This document shows, piece by piece, positions 1-8,334 of a stretch of DNA of 9,327 nucleotides. The notes beneath the pieces are model-generated. The model was not told where the DNA came from and searched no databases. It worked only from the letters and a program-made list of their open reading frames with translations. The translations under genes and the position numbers were made by a program. Origin of the DNA: Burkholderiaceae bacterium (GTDB lineage Bacteria; Pseudomonadota; Gammaproteobacteria; Burkholderiales; Burkholderiaceae_C); the NCBI GenBank assembly GCA_031276435.1, contig JAISNB010000136.1, forward strand, positions 1-9,327, in the 5' to 3' direction. How positions within the stretch are numbered: position 1 is the stretch's first letter; every line of letters begins with the position of its first letter.

Positions 1-3000
1 GGACGCATCGCGGTGAATGCCGAGTTGGAATCGCTGCCGCGCCTGGCGCCCGTATTCAAGTCCATCCAGATCGATCAGCCCGTGCTGCGCATTGCGCACG
101 CGGGCGGCGGGCGCTACGACTTCGACGATGTGCTCAGGCGCCTTGCCAGCCAGCGCGATCCGGACGACGCGGCTGACGCTGACGACGGGCCGGTGCATTT
201 CGCGCTCTACAACATAGAACTGAAAAACGGCACCATCCATTTTGACGACCAGCCCGCCGCGCGCGTGCACACGGTGCGCCAGATCAATTTGAGCGTGCCG
301 TTTTTGAGCAATCTGCCGTCCAGAACAGCCATCCAGGTGCTGCCGCAACTGAGCTTTGTCGCCAATGGCAGCGCGTTCGATTCGCGCGCCCAGGCCTTGC
401 CGTTTGACGCTTCGCGCCAGGCAGAGGCGGTGTTTCGCGTTGCCCGGTTTGATTTGGCGCCGTATCTGGACTATTGGCCTGCCAGCTTGCCGCTGCGCCT
501 GAAGGCCGCTACCGTGGATGCCGAAATCACGCTCAAATTCGAGCAAACGCCCCAGCCCGCGTTGCGCGTGACGGGCGCGGCATCGGTATCGGGCCTGCAA
601 GCCAGCGACACCAGCGGCGCGCGGGCGCTGGCTTTCGAGCGGCTGGCCGTCAAAATGGTCGACGCCCGCCCGCTGGAGCGGCGCGTGCACTTGTCGGAGG
701 TGACGCTCGCGGGCGCGCAAGCGGCGCTGCGACGCGACGCGCAAGGCCGCCTGAACTGGCTGACCGTACCGCCAGCGGTGGCGCAGCCGCCGCGGCCAGA
801 AGCTGCCGCCGCCAGCGCCGCGTCGGTTGTGGCATCGGCCACGCCAGCGCCAACGGCTGTGGCCGCCAGGCCAAGCTGGCAGGTGCGCATAGACCGCGTG
901 GCGCTGCAAGATGGCGGCGTGGACTGGCAAGACGAAACCACCGCGCCCGCCGCCGCCGTGCATTTGCGGGCGCTGAACATCCATGCCGAGCGCGTGGCCT
1001 ATCCGCTGGACGAAGCCTTGCGCTTCAGGGGCGCGGCGGCACTGGCTTTGGGCGCGGCAACGCGGTCTGAAAAACCGGAAAGCGTGGCTTTTGGGAATGG
1101 CGCTGCGCCCGCGCCGCAGCCCGCGGCGTCCGATGCCGCTCCGCCCCGCACGGCGGTGGCCGCGCCCGCCAGCGCGCCCGCGCTGGCGGCAGGCCCGGGC
1201 CTGACTTTCGAGGGCGAGGCCAGCGTGCGCGCGGCCAGTGTCACCGCCCAATTGGCGGACATTCCGCTCGCGCTTGCCAAACCGTATCTGGCCGCCCACT
1301 TGCGCCCCGAATTGGACGGCAGGCTCGACGCGCAAATCGGCCTGCAATGGGCGGCTGGCACCGCCGACGCGCAGCCGCAATTGCAAATGACAGCCGGGCA
1401 ACTCACGCTCAGTCAATTGACGTTGACGCAGCGCGATGGCGGCAACGGCAACGCAAGCGGCGCGCTTTCCCGCCCGGGCGGGGTGACAGCGAAAAACACA
1501 CCGACGGCGGCGGCGCGCCAATCCAGCGCGGCGCGCAGCGGCGCGGGGCTGCCCCGCGGGCAACTGGCCGCGTTCGGGCAAATTGCCGTCACCGACGCGC
1601 AAATCGATTGGCACCAGCAGCGCGCGCACATTGGCAAACTGGCGCTGCAAGCGCCACGCATCGACATCGAGCGCGACAGGAACGGGCGCTGGATGGCGCA
1701 AAACTGGCTGACGCGCACCGCGCAAGACGCGCCCGCGACAACCACCAGCGCCAAACCTGGCGCGGCGGCCAGCGGGCGCTGGAGTCTGGATGTGGACGAA
1801 GCCAGCATTGCCGATGGCGCCGTCGGCTGGCGCGACGCGCAAACCATCGCCAGCGCCGCCGCCGCGCCCGTGAATTTGCGGCTGGCGCAAATCGACGTGA
1901 CGGCGCGGCAATTGCAATGGCCCGCGCTCAGGAATGCGACGCTCGACGTATCGGCCACGGTGGCCGCGGGCCGCGCCGAGCCTGGCCGCCTGCAATGGCG
2001 CGCCCAGGTGGCGCTGGATCCGGCCCTGACGGTGCAAGGCCATCTGAACGCGCAGCGCCTGCCCGTGCACGCGCTGGGGCCGTACTTTGGCGATGTGCTC
2101 AACATCGACGTGTTGCGCGCCGACGCCAGCTTCAACGGACAGCTTCAATTCAGTGCCAGCAGTGGCACTGGCAAGGGGCCGCGCCTGGCGCTGGAAGGCG
2201 ACCTGCGCGTGGACGAATTGCGCGCCAACAGCCGCCCGGGCACGGCAGCGGCCAGCGTGCAAGACGCAGGCAGCGCCAGCGCCGCCGCCGCCGCGCAGCC
2301 TGTTGTGGCTGCTGCTGCTGCGGGTACTGGATCGCAGGCGCTGGTGGCGCCATCGGATGCTGCCGCACTGGGCGAAGAGTTGCTCAGTTGCAAGCGCCTA
2401 GCCCTGACGGGTCTGCGCGTGAACCTGACGCCAGGCAAAGCGCCGCGCATCAGCGTCAAGGGCACGCAACTGACGGACTTTTACGCGCGCGTCATCGTGC
2501 ACGCCAACGGGCGCGTCAACCTGCAAGACTTTGTCAAATCCGCGCCCGACGACGCGGCCCGCGCGGGCGAAGGCGCGGCGTCGCAATCCCCGGCAGCCGC
2601 TGGCGCGCCCCAAAGCGGCAGCGGCGGTGGCGATGCGCCCGTCATTGACCTGGGGCCGACCCGGCTGGTCAATGGCAAGGTGTATTTTTCTGACCGCTTC
2701 ATCCAGCCCAACTACTCGGCTGATTTGTCGGAACTCAACGGCACGCTGGGCGCTTTTGGCTCCGCGCCGCTTGGCGCTGGCGCGCCGCCGCAAATGGCGG
2801 AACTCAATTTGCAAGGCCGCGCCGAAGGCACGGCGCGGCTTGAAATCACCGGCCACATCAACCCGCTGGTCACGCCGCTGGCGCTGGACATTCACGGCAA
2901 AGTCACCGATCTGGAACTGCCGCCGCTGTCGCCCTACGCCATCAAATACGCGGGGCACGGCATCGAGCGCGGCAAGTTCAGCACCGATGTGCGCTACCGC

Positions 3001-3957
3001 GTCCAGCCCGACGGCCTGCTGACGGCCAGCAACAAGCTGGTGCTCAACCAACTGGAGTTTGGCGAGGCAGTGCCCGGCGCGCCCGCCAGCCTGCCCGTCA
3101 AGCTGGCGACGGCGCTGCTGGCCGACGGCAATGGCGTCATCGACGTGGATTTGCCCATCAGCGGCTCGCTCAATGACCCGCAATTTTCCCTGGGGCCGGT
3201 CATCGTCAAAGCCATCTTCAACCTGATCGCCAAAGCCGTTACGGCGCCGTTCTCGCTGCTGGCGGGCGCGTTGGGCGCTGCCGACGGGCAGGACGGCGAC
3301 GCATCGCATGTGGTGTTCGAGGCGGGCAGCGCCGATCTGACGCCCGCCGCGCGCGCACAGCTTGACGCCGTGGCCCGGGCGCTGCTGGCTCGGCCACGGC
3401 TCAAACTCACCGTAACGGGCATGGCCCAACTGGAGCCGGAACGGCAAGGCTACAAGCGCCAGCGGCTCATGGCGCTGCTGGCCGCCGAGCAGCGCGGCCA
3501 GTCTGCGGCAGCCGCCGAGCCGCTGCCAGAAGCGCCCACGCCCGCCAGCAGCGCTGCCGCCACTGTTGCGCAAGATGCCGCCACCATCGCGCCGTCCGAC
3601 TACCCGCGCCTGCTGCGCCGCCTGTACCGGCGCGCCGACGTGCCCGGCAAGCCGCGCAACATGATTGGCCTGGCCAAGGACATTTCCGAAGCTGAAATGG
3701 AAGCCATCCTGATGGCGCACATCGAAGTCACCGACGACGCCATGCGCCAACTGGCCGTGCGGCGCGGCGTGGTCGTCAAGGACCATCTGGCCGCCCGGGG
3801 CGTGCCTGTGGAGCGCCTGTTTCTGGGCGCGGCGCGCATTGACCCAGCCAGCGCCAGCAGCGAGCCAGCAGCGCCAGCGGCCAGCGCGCCAGAGACTGCC
3901 GAAGCGGTGGCGCCGCCCTGGCTGCCGCGCGCCGAACTCAGCCTTGCGGCCCGTTGA
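1..3957 (+). CDS. DUF748 / AsmA-like large periplasmic protein, 5' end missing
   Basis: The frame is open from base 1. A GTG at 13 is in frame but is not a credible start, because the protein begins there in the middle of a DUF748 fold (the 'SLPRLAPVFKSIQIDQPVLRI' type strand pattern) with no membrane anchor; family members start with an N-terminal transmembrane helix, so roughly the first hundred residues probably lie outside. Numbering from 13: DUF748 beta-rich region about 1-190; two copies of a repeated module at about 203-348 and 522-649, separated by Ala/Pro-rich linkers; the conserved C-terminal AsmA-like part at about 877-1085, with SDRFIQPNYSADL, ELPPLSPYAIKYAGHG and DLPISGSLNDPQFSLGP. 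An OmpA-like tail follows from about 1100 (VVFEAGSADLTPAA). DUF748 belongs to the AsmA-like superfamily (TamB, YhdP, YdbH), inner-membrane-anchored periplasmic proteins implicated in lipid transport to the outer membrane. The role of this protein is inferred from family only. Confidence 0.9.
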   Translation, partial: GRIAVNAELESLPRLAPVFKSIQIDQPVLRIAHAGGGRYDFDDVLRRLASQRDPDDAADADDGPVHFALYNIELKNGTIHFDDQPAARVHTVRQINLSVPFLSNLPSRTAIQVLPQLSFVANGSAFDSRAQALPFDASRQAEAVFRVARFDLAPYLDYWPASLPLRLKAATVDAEITLKFEQTPQPALRVTGAASVSGLQASDTSGARALAFERLAVKMVDARPLERRVHLSEVTLAGAQAALRRDAQGRLNWLTVPPAVAQPPRPEAAAASAASVVASATPAPTAVAARPSWQVRIDRVALQDGGVDWQDETTAPAAAVHLRALNIHAERVAYPLDEALRFRGAAALALGAATRSEKPESVAFGNGAAPAPQPAASDAAPPRTAVAAPASAPALAAGPGLTFEGEASVRAASVTAQLADIPLALAKPYLAAHLRPELDGRLDAQIGLQWAAGTADAQPQLQMTAGQLTLSQLTLTQRDGGNGNASGALSRPGGVTAKNTPTAAARQSSAARSGAGLPRGQLAAFGQIAVTDAQIDWHQQRAHIGKLALQAPRIDIERDRNGRWMAQNWLTRTAQDAPATTTSAKPGAAASGRWSLDVDEASIADGAVGWRDAQTIASAAAAPVNLRLAQIDVTARQLQWPALRNATLDVSATVAAGRAEPGRLQWRAQVALDPALTVQGHLNAQRLPVHALGPYFGDVLNIDVLRADASFNGQLQFSASSGTGKGPRLALEGDLRVDELRANSRPGTAAASVQDAGSASAAAAAQPVVAAAAAGTGSQALVAPSDAAALGEELLSCKRLALTGLRVNLTPGKAPRISVKGTQLTDFYARVIVHANGRVNLQDFVKSAPDDAARAGEGAASQSPAAAGAPQSGSGGGDAPVIDLGPTRLVNGKVYFSDRFIQPNYSADLSELNGTLGAFGSAPLGAGAPPQMAELNLQGRAEGTARLEITGHINPLVTPLALDIHGKVTDLELPPLSPYAIKYAGHGIERGKFSTDVRYRVQPDGLLTASNKLVLNQLEFGEAVPGAPASLPVKLATALLADGNGVIDVDLPISGSLNDPQFSLGPVIVKAIFNLIAKAVTAPFSLLAGALGAADGQDGDASHVVFEAGSADLTPAARAQLDAVARALLARPRLKLTVTGMAQLEPERQGYKRQRLMALLAAEQRGQSAAAAEPLPEAPTPASSAAATVAQDAATIAPSDYPRLLRRLYRRADVPGKPRNMIGLAKDISEAEMEAILMAHIEVTDDAMRQLAVRRGVVVKDHLAARGVPVERLFLGAARIDPASASSEPAAPAASAPETAEAVAPPWLPRAELSLAAR
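619..1055 (+). repeat. Protein-level module repeat, copy 1, inside the DUF748 gene
   Basis: Residues about 203-348 (numbered from base 13). The first half ends in a charged strand plus 'GRLNWL' (Trp249). After an Ala/Pro linker, the second half starts with W289 in 'WQVRIDRVALQDGGVDWQDE' and runs to 'YPLDEAL'. It matches copy 2 at 1576-1960 in order of motifs. Similarity is at protein level, not DNA level, so this is an old duplication. Confidence 0.55.
1576..1960 (+). repeat. Protein-level module repeat, copy 2, inside the DUF748 gene
   Basis: Residues about 522-649. A strand with 'HIGKLAL', then 'ERDRNGRW..NWL' (Trp565), an Ala-rich linker, then W590 in 'WSLDVDEASIADGAVGWRD' and 'VNLRLAQIDVTARQLQWP'. 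The Asn-Trp-Leu motifs of the two copies are 316 residues apart and the leading Trp of the second halves (289 and 590) 301 apart, consistent with one duplicated block of about 300 residues including linker. Confidence 0.5.
2281..2319 (+). repeat. Short GCC and GCT trinucleotide runs coding polyalanine
   Basis: (GCC)4 at 2281-2292 and (GCT)4 at 2308-2319, both in frame and coding for alanine in a low-complexity linker (residues about 757-769) of the DUF748 protein. Changes in copy number would keep the frame. Confidence 0.6.
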
Positions 3958-3997
3958 CCGCGGCGCCCCTGGCGGCCAGCGTTTTCGTGCCCGCTTT

Positions 3998-4026
3998 TTC
4001 GCAGCCCGGCCAATCCCGGTCAAAAT
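3998..4026 (+). promoter_or_regulatory. Candidate sigma70 promoter for the DUF349 gene
   Basis: TTCGCA at 3998-4003 (4 of 6 to TTGACA) and CAAAAT at 4021-4026 (4 of 6 to TATAAT) are separated by 17 bases, in the 159-base gap after the DUF748 stop. Transcription would start near 4033, leaving a leader of about 84 bases. Just upstream, CTGG-cgg-CCAG at 3969-3979 followed by CG and TTTT is a very weak hairpin that might end the previous transcript. I see no other strong signal in 3958-4116. Confidence 0.3.
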
Positions 4027-4116
4027 AGCGGCTTTTGCGGCGCGCGCGTGTCCACACACTGGCGCGCTTTGCTTGCCCATCTGTGTATTTGTCGTATCCG
4101 TCAGCCCAGCAAAACC

Positions 4117-7100
4117 ATGTTCCCGTTTTCACGTGATTCCAAAGACAGCAAACAGCAGCCTGAAAGCGCGTCCGCCGCGCCACCGGCTGCCGCTGCCGCC
4201 GCGCACCCGCTTGACGCCCTGACCGGCGGCGTGTTTTCAGCCACCACCTCGGGCGAGCGCGCGCAGCGCGTGCGCGAATGGCTTGCCACGCAGCCCGCGC
4301 AAGAGCAGATGCAGGCGGTCTACAAGGACTTGTCGGCCAAGGACAAGGGCGCGGCCAAGGCCTTGCGCGAAAAGCTCGACGAAATCCGCCGCACCACGCA
4401 GCAGGACGCCGTGGCCCAGGAATGGGCCGACAAAGCCAGCGCGCTGCTCGCGCAGGCGCGCCTGAACATTGCCGACGCGCTGGCCTGGCAAAGAGACGCC
4501 GCGCGCGCGGGCGCGCCGCTCTCGCGCCAGCCGCTGGCCGGTCTGCGCCAGCAATTGACCGAGCGCGTCAAAAGCGTGGAAGACTTGCAGCAGCGCGTCA
4601 TGGTGCAGCGCGAAGCGGCGGTGCTCATGGCGCAGCGCATCGAACTGCTGTCCACCAAACCCTGGGCCGACGCCCTGGCCGCGCAAGCGGTGTTGCAAGC
4701 CGACGTCGCCCACTGGCGCGCCGAGGCCGACGCGCTGCAAGCCGACGCGCAATGGCCCAGCGTCGAAGTGCGCTACCTCTCGCAACTGGAAACCGCGCAA
4801 AGCCAGCTTGCCGCCGTGTGGAGCGCCTTTGGCGCCGCGCTGGCGCAAACGCAAGCCGCCGCCCTTGACGCTGCCACGCCCCTGCCATCGGTACCCGTCT
4901 GGGCCGACGAAATCCGCGCCGCGCGCGGCGAGGCCGCGCCCGCCGCCGTTGCGGCCACCGCCGCGCCGCCAGAAAAAGCCGCCAGGGCCAAACCCGACCC
5001 GGCCCAGATCGCCGCCGCCACGCAAGCCGTGGAAACCGGCGTCATGCTGCTGGAACAAGCCGTCAGCAGCGGCCACACCAAAAACATGCACAGCGCCGCA
5101 GGCGCGCTGCGCCAGGCGCTCAAAACACATGGCCGCCTGATTGGCGACGCGCTTGAAGCGCGCGTGCACGCGGCCCTGATCTCCGCGGGCGAAATGGAAG
5201 GCTGGCAACGCTGGAGCGCCGACAAAGTGCGCCAGGACCTGCTCGCCCAGGCCGAAGCCCTGCTGGTCAAGCGCAAAAAGAAACCCGCCAAAAACAACGC
5301 GGCGCGCCAGCAAAACGCGCCAGCGGAAAAACCGGCGCAGGAAACGGCCGCCGCCGCGCAGCCGCCAGAGGCCGCCGCCCAGCAAGCGGCAGAACAAGCA
5401 GCGCCGCCCACCGCGCCGCAACCGCCAGAAACTGTCCCTGAATGCGCCCCTGAAGAAAGCGCAAACAGCACGTGCGGCGCGCCAGCGCCCGCCGACGCGG
5501 CTGAAGAAGCAGCTCCTCCTGCTGAAACAACCGCAGCCCTTGACACCGCCGCGCCGCAAGCCAACCCGCTGCCCGCGCTGGCCGACGACGAAGAATGGGC
5601 ACCCGCCATGGGCGGGCGCAAACTGCAAGAAGCCATCCGCAAACTGCGCGAGCAATGGAAAACCACCGACCAAAGCGGCGCGCCCAACCACCAGTTGTGG
5701 AAGCGTTTTGACCGCGCCTGCAACGCGGCGCACCACTTTGTCGACCAGTGGCTCGACAAAGTGCGCGGCGAAGCCGCTGAACACAAGGCCCAGCGCGAGG
5801 CGCTGATCGAAGAAGTCAACGCCTTTGCCGCCGCGCAAACGGCCCATGCCGCCGACTGGAAACTGGTCAACCGGAAAATCCACCAGTTTTCCGAGCGTTG
5901 GCGCAACGCGGGCCACGTCAGCGAAAAACTCTTTGCCGAATTGCAGCAACGCTGGAAAACCGCCATCCACGCCGCCGCCATCCACCTGGAAGCCGCGCAA
6001 AAAGCCAGCACACTGCGCCGCCAGGCCCTCATTGCCGAGGCCGAACAACTGGGCGCGGCGGCGCAACTGCGCATCGACGCCATCAAGGACTTGCAGCGCC
6101 GCTGGCAGGCCGAAGCGCAATCGGTCCCCATGGATCGCAAGCACGAGCAAAAACTCTGGGACGCATTCCGCACCCCCATCGATGCCGCCTTCAACCGCAA
6201 AAGCGCCGAGCGTGAAAAAGCCCAGACCGCCCTCAGCGCGCACGACCAGGCCGTTCTGGCCGCCGCGCGGGCGCTGCAAGCGGCCAGCGCCACCGGCGAC
6301 GCGCAGCAAATCCGCGCCGCCATGGGCGCGCTGGAAAACGCCATGCGCGGCGGCGCGGGCGGCAACGGCGGCGCGCAGCAAAGCAGCAGCGGCAGCACCG
6401 CCAAACCTGGTGTCAAAGCCGAAACCGAAGCAGCAGAAAAAACCGCCGCGCCCAACTCGGCGACCAGCGCCAACGCCAGCGCCGATCCGGCCAGTGCCGA
6501 CAGCGCCGATGCCCAGCCAGTCCAAAGCGCCGCCGCCGTTGATGATGAAAACAACGCGAGCGCCACACCACCTGCCTCGCCCGCGCCCGCTGCCGCCACC
6601 AAACCCGTGGTGGCCGTGCGCGGCGACGACCGCCCCGGCCTGAAAAAGAAGACTGCGCCCGCGGAAAACGCGCCCCGCAAAGGCGGATTTGGCGAGCGCC
6701 GCGCTTTGGGCGCTGGCGCGCGCGAGCGGCGCGAGCGCGATGCCACCACCGACCGCCGCCCCGACCGTGGCCCGCGCCTGGGCGACGCGGCCTTTCGCGC
6801 CCAGCGCGACGCCATCGAACACGCGCAAGCCGCGCTCAAGAAACTGGCCGCGCAAGCGCACGGCGAAACCCTCTCGCAACTGGTCAGCGCCTGGGCCGCG
6901 CGCCAGCCCGATCAACTGCCCAGCGCGCAAGAGCTGGGCCGCGCCATCAGCGGCGGCGTGCGCCAGAATTGGGCGCACGCTTTGCAAAACGCGCCGCAAG
7001 GCGACGCCGCCGAGCCGCTGCTGCGGCTGGAAATGGCCGCCGACACGCCCACCCCAGCCGAACACCTGCAAGCGCGCCGCGCCCTGCAACTGCAACTGCT

Positions 7101-7230
7101 CACGCGCCGCAACGCCCCAGCGCCCGCGCAAACCTGGGCCGACGACGCGGCCCGGGTCTTGGCCAGCGCGCACAGCGATGCCACCGCGCGCCGCCTGCAA
7201 AACGCGCTCAAAGTGCTGCTGCGCCAATAA
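4117..7230 (+). CDS. DUF349 domain-containing protein, Ala-rich, 1037 aa
   Basis: Three DUF349-type helical repeats lie mid-protein: about residues 492-571 (EEWAPAMGGRKLQEAIRKL, REQWK, WKRFDRACNAA), 575-645 (DWKLVNRKIHQFSERWRNAG, AELQQRWK) and 650-715 (AIKDLQRRWQAEAQSVPMDR, LWDAFRTPIDAAF). The recurring pattern is a helix with W.....W, an acidic or basic turn, then L/W..F. Before them come a long helical, probably coiled-coil region (about 25-290) and a helical region to about 384; a basic KRKKKPAKNN stretch opens an Ala/Pro/Gln linker at 385-485. A second linker (about 742-888) ends in an Arg/Gly-rich stretch, and a helical C-terminal domain (889-1037) closes the protein. The function of DUF349 proteins is not established; no signal peptide or membrane helix is visible, so it should be cytoplasmic. 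ATG 4117 (MFPFSRDSKD) is preferred over an in-frame GTG at 4048 because the extra 23 residues lack the composition of the family. Neither start has a clear Shine-Dalgarno sequence. Confidence 0.92.
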   Translation: MFPFSRDSKDSKQQPESASAAPPAAAAAAHPLDALTGGVFSATTSGERAQRVREWLATQPAQEQMQAVYKDLSAKDKGAAKALREKLDEIRRTTQQDAVAQEWADKASALLAQARLNIADALAWQRDAARAGAPLSRQPLAGLRQQLTERVKSVEDLQQRVMVQREAAVLMAQRIELLSTKPWADALAAQAVLQADVAHWRAEADALQADAQWPSVEVRYLSQLETAQSQLAAVWSAFGAALAQTQAAALDAATPLPSVPVWADEIRAARGEAAPAAVAATAAPPEKAARAKPDPAQIAAATQAVETGVMLLEQAVSSGHTKNMHSAAGALRQALKTHGRLIGDALEARVHAALISAGEMEGWQRWSADKVRQDLLAQAEALLVKRKKKPAKNNAARQQNAPAEKPAQETAAAAQPPEAAAQQAAEQAAPPTAPQPPETVPECAPEESANSTCGAPAPADAAEEAAPPAETTAALDTAAPQANPLPALADDEEWAPAMGGRKLQEAIRKLREQWKTTDQSGAPNHQLWKRFDRACNAAHHFVDQWLDKVRGEAAEHKAQREALIEEVNAFAAAQTAHAADWKLVNRKIHQFSERWRNAGHVSEKLFAELQQRWKTAIHAAAIHLEAAQKASTLRRQALIAEAEQLGAAAQLRIDAIKDLQRRWQAEAQSVPMDRKHEQKLWDAFRTPIDAAFNRKSAEREKAQTALSAHDQAVLAAARALQAASATGDAQQIRAAMGALENAMRGGAGGNGGAQQSSSGSTAKPGVKAETEAAEKTAAPNSATSANASADPASADSADAQPVQSAAAVDDENNASATPPASPAPAAATKPVVAVRGDDRPGLKKKTAPAENAPRKGGFGERRALGAGARERRERDATTDRRPDRGPRLGDAAFRAQRDAIEHAQAALKKLAAQAHGETLSQLVSAWAARQPDQLPSAQELGRAISGGVRQNWAHALQNAPQGDAAEPLLRLEMAADTPTPAEHLQARRALQLQLLTRRNAPAPAQTWADDAARVLASAHSDATARRLQNALKVLLRQ

Positions 7231-7245
7231 ACAAGCCGCCCGGGC

Positions 7246-7253
7246 AAAAGAGG
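7246..7253 (+). promoter_or_regulatory. Ribosome binding site for the KWGGS protein gene
   Basis: AAAAGAGG lies four bases before the GTG at 7258. It decides the start, because no ATG occurs in this frame until residue 135 and the N-terminal part is clearly coding. The 27-base gap after the DUF349 stop holds no terminator, so read-through from that gene is likely. Confidence 0.6.
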
Positions 7254-7257
7254 TCTT

Positions 7258-8259
7258 GTGTTCTGGCTGTCATGGTTTGGAATCGAACCGCTGGCAAGAA
7301 TCCATCAGGGTGATTCTTCTCGGCGGTATTCCAGCCGTCTGACGCAGGAAATTGATCGCGGCGCCTACGAAAATGCCGTAAAAATACTCGCCACCGCAAC
7401 CCCGAAAAACCGCTTGGAAATCATCGATGGATTCGCCCGGAATGAAAATTCCGTTGCATTGTCCACCGGCTGGGCGCGGCACAGTTCCGGCTCGCCTTTT
7501 GCGCACCTTCTGGCCGGGGCCAGCCTGATACAAGCTGGATGGGACATACGGGGCGGCGGTTATGCGGAAGATGTGGATTCAGATGCATGGAAACCGTTTC
7601 TGGAGCACCTGCACAGGGCGGAAGAACACCTTTGCAAGGCTGCCGGACTTGATGGCCGGATGGTTGAACCCTATGTTTATCTGATGACTGCAAAAATGGG
7701 GTTGGGAGCGCCGGAAGAAGAAACCGACCAACTTTTTGAAACCGCATCCGCACGCGATCCCTTGCATGTCGGGTTGAGTTTCAGGTATTTTGCGACCACG
7801 ACCGCAAAGTGGGGCGGCAGCCATCAGAAAATGTTTGGTTTTGCCAGAAATTCTTCCCGCCGCGCCCCGCAGGGCAGCGGCATGCATAAACTGATAGCAC
7901 ATGCATACTGCGAGTACGCCCTGGCTGAAGAAAAGAAAACCCTGGGCACAATCCGCATCAAGGGGGCAAAAGAAGAAGTGCCCAAGGCCTTGTACGCATG
8001 GCTTGACGCCACGCCGGACAACATTCACGACAAGCTGCTGGACGCGGAGGCGGAAGGCAAGAATTATTTTGCTGTCGCCTGTTATTTGACTGGTGCAACC
8101 GATGCGGCAGCCACTGTGATCCGGTCACTGCAAAGAGAAATATATCCGATGCCCTGGGGATGGCTTGTAAAAAAATCCAGCGAGAGAGAAAATTACGCAT
8201 TCGTTTTCAACCGCGTCTGCCGCGATCTTGGCATTTATCGTGAAATCGCAAACAGCTAG
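7258..8259 (+). CDS. Uncharacterised helical protein with KWGGS motif (DUF4034/TPR-like), 333 aa
   Basis: The start is GTG, supported by AAAAGAGG just upstream. The protein looks almost entirely alpha-helical, with no signal peptide; the hydrophobic N-terminus (MFWLSWFG) is too short for a membrane helix. Visible landmarks: 'AHLLAGASLIQAGWDIRGGGYAEDV' type region at about 82-106, a helical pair at 112-150 (FLEHLHRAEEHLCKAAGL then EPYVYLMTAKMGLG), 'ARDPLH' at 165-170, and K184-W-G-G-S188 followed by a helix M-F-G-F-A-R (192-197) and 'APQGSGMHKLIAHAYCEY' at 203-220. The succession 'LL.G......W..RG.GYA', 'L..A...DP', 'KWGGS...M..FAR...P.GS' is what I recall from DUF4034-type bacterial proteins with TPR-like helical hairpins; this family call is from memory. 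Function unknown. Codon use is less GC-extreme than in the two genes upstream. It is probably co-transcribed with the DUF349 gene (27-base gap). Confidence 0.85.
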   Translation: MFWLSWFGIEPLARIHQGDSSRRYSSRLTQEIDRGAYENAVKILATATPKNRLEIIDGFARNENSVALSTGWARHSSGSPFAHLLAGASLIQAGWDIRGGGYAEDVDSDAWKPFLEHLHRAEEHLCKAAGLDGRMVEPYVYLMTAKMGLGAPEEETDQLFETASARDPLHVGLSFRYFATTTAKWGGSHQKMFGFARNSSRRAPQGSGMHKLIAHAYCEYALAEEKKTLGTIRIKGAKEEVPKALYAWLDATPDNIHDKLLDAEAEGKNYFAVACYLTGATDAAATVIRSLQREIYPMPWGWLVKKSSERENYAFVFNRVCRDLGIYREIANS

Positions 8260-8315
8260 GGCCTTGTTCAACGTGTTCTTTGAAGACCGGCTTGGGTGCT
8301 TTCAGAACCAAGGCC
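8260..8315 (+). repeat. Imperfect inverted repeat after the KWGGS protein gene
   Basis: GGCCTTGTTC at 8260-8269 pairs with GAACCAAGGCC at 8305-8315: ten base pairs with one bulged C (8308) and a 35-base loop. It begins immediately after the TAG stop. The following bases (TGTTTG) are only weakly T-rich, so this could be a poor terminator, an mRNA-stabilising 3' stem or an operator-like site for the next gene. Confidence 0.4.
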
Positions 8316-8334
8316 TGTTTGCCCAAACGCGGAG

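Noticed and set aside
1347..2648. A 433-residue Arg/Ala-rich plus-strand frame overlapping the DUF748 gene
   Set aside because: Shifted-frame reading of GC-rich codons giving Arg-rich sequence; the DUF748 frame runs through without interruption.
2398..4080. A 560-residue open frame on the minus strand over the end of the DUF748 gene
   Set aside because: Low-information composition typical of antisense frames in high-GC DNA; the plus strand carries well-conserved AsmA-like motifs over the same bases.
4048..4116. GTG at 4048 as an upstream start of the DUF349 protein
   Set aside because: It would add 23 residues unlike the rest of the protein, with no ribosome binding site. MFPFSRD at 4117 looks like a natural N-terminus, although it too lacks a clear binding site.
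4773..6839. A 688-residue Ala/Ser/Cys-rich minus-strand frame inside the DUF349 gene
   Set aside because: Poly-Ala/Ser/Cys composition without domains; two long antisense frames over the same gene cannot both be real and neither has supporting motifs.
4237..7227. A 996-residue open frame on the minus strand mirroring nearly the whole DUF349 gene
   Set aside because: It is Arg/Gly/Val-rich with no recognisable domain. It follows from the GC-rich codon pattern of the sense gene, which removes stops in the opposite frame, whereas the sense frame has clear DUF349 repeats.
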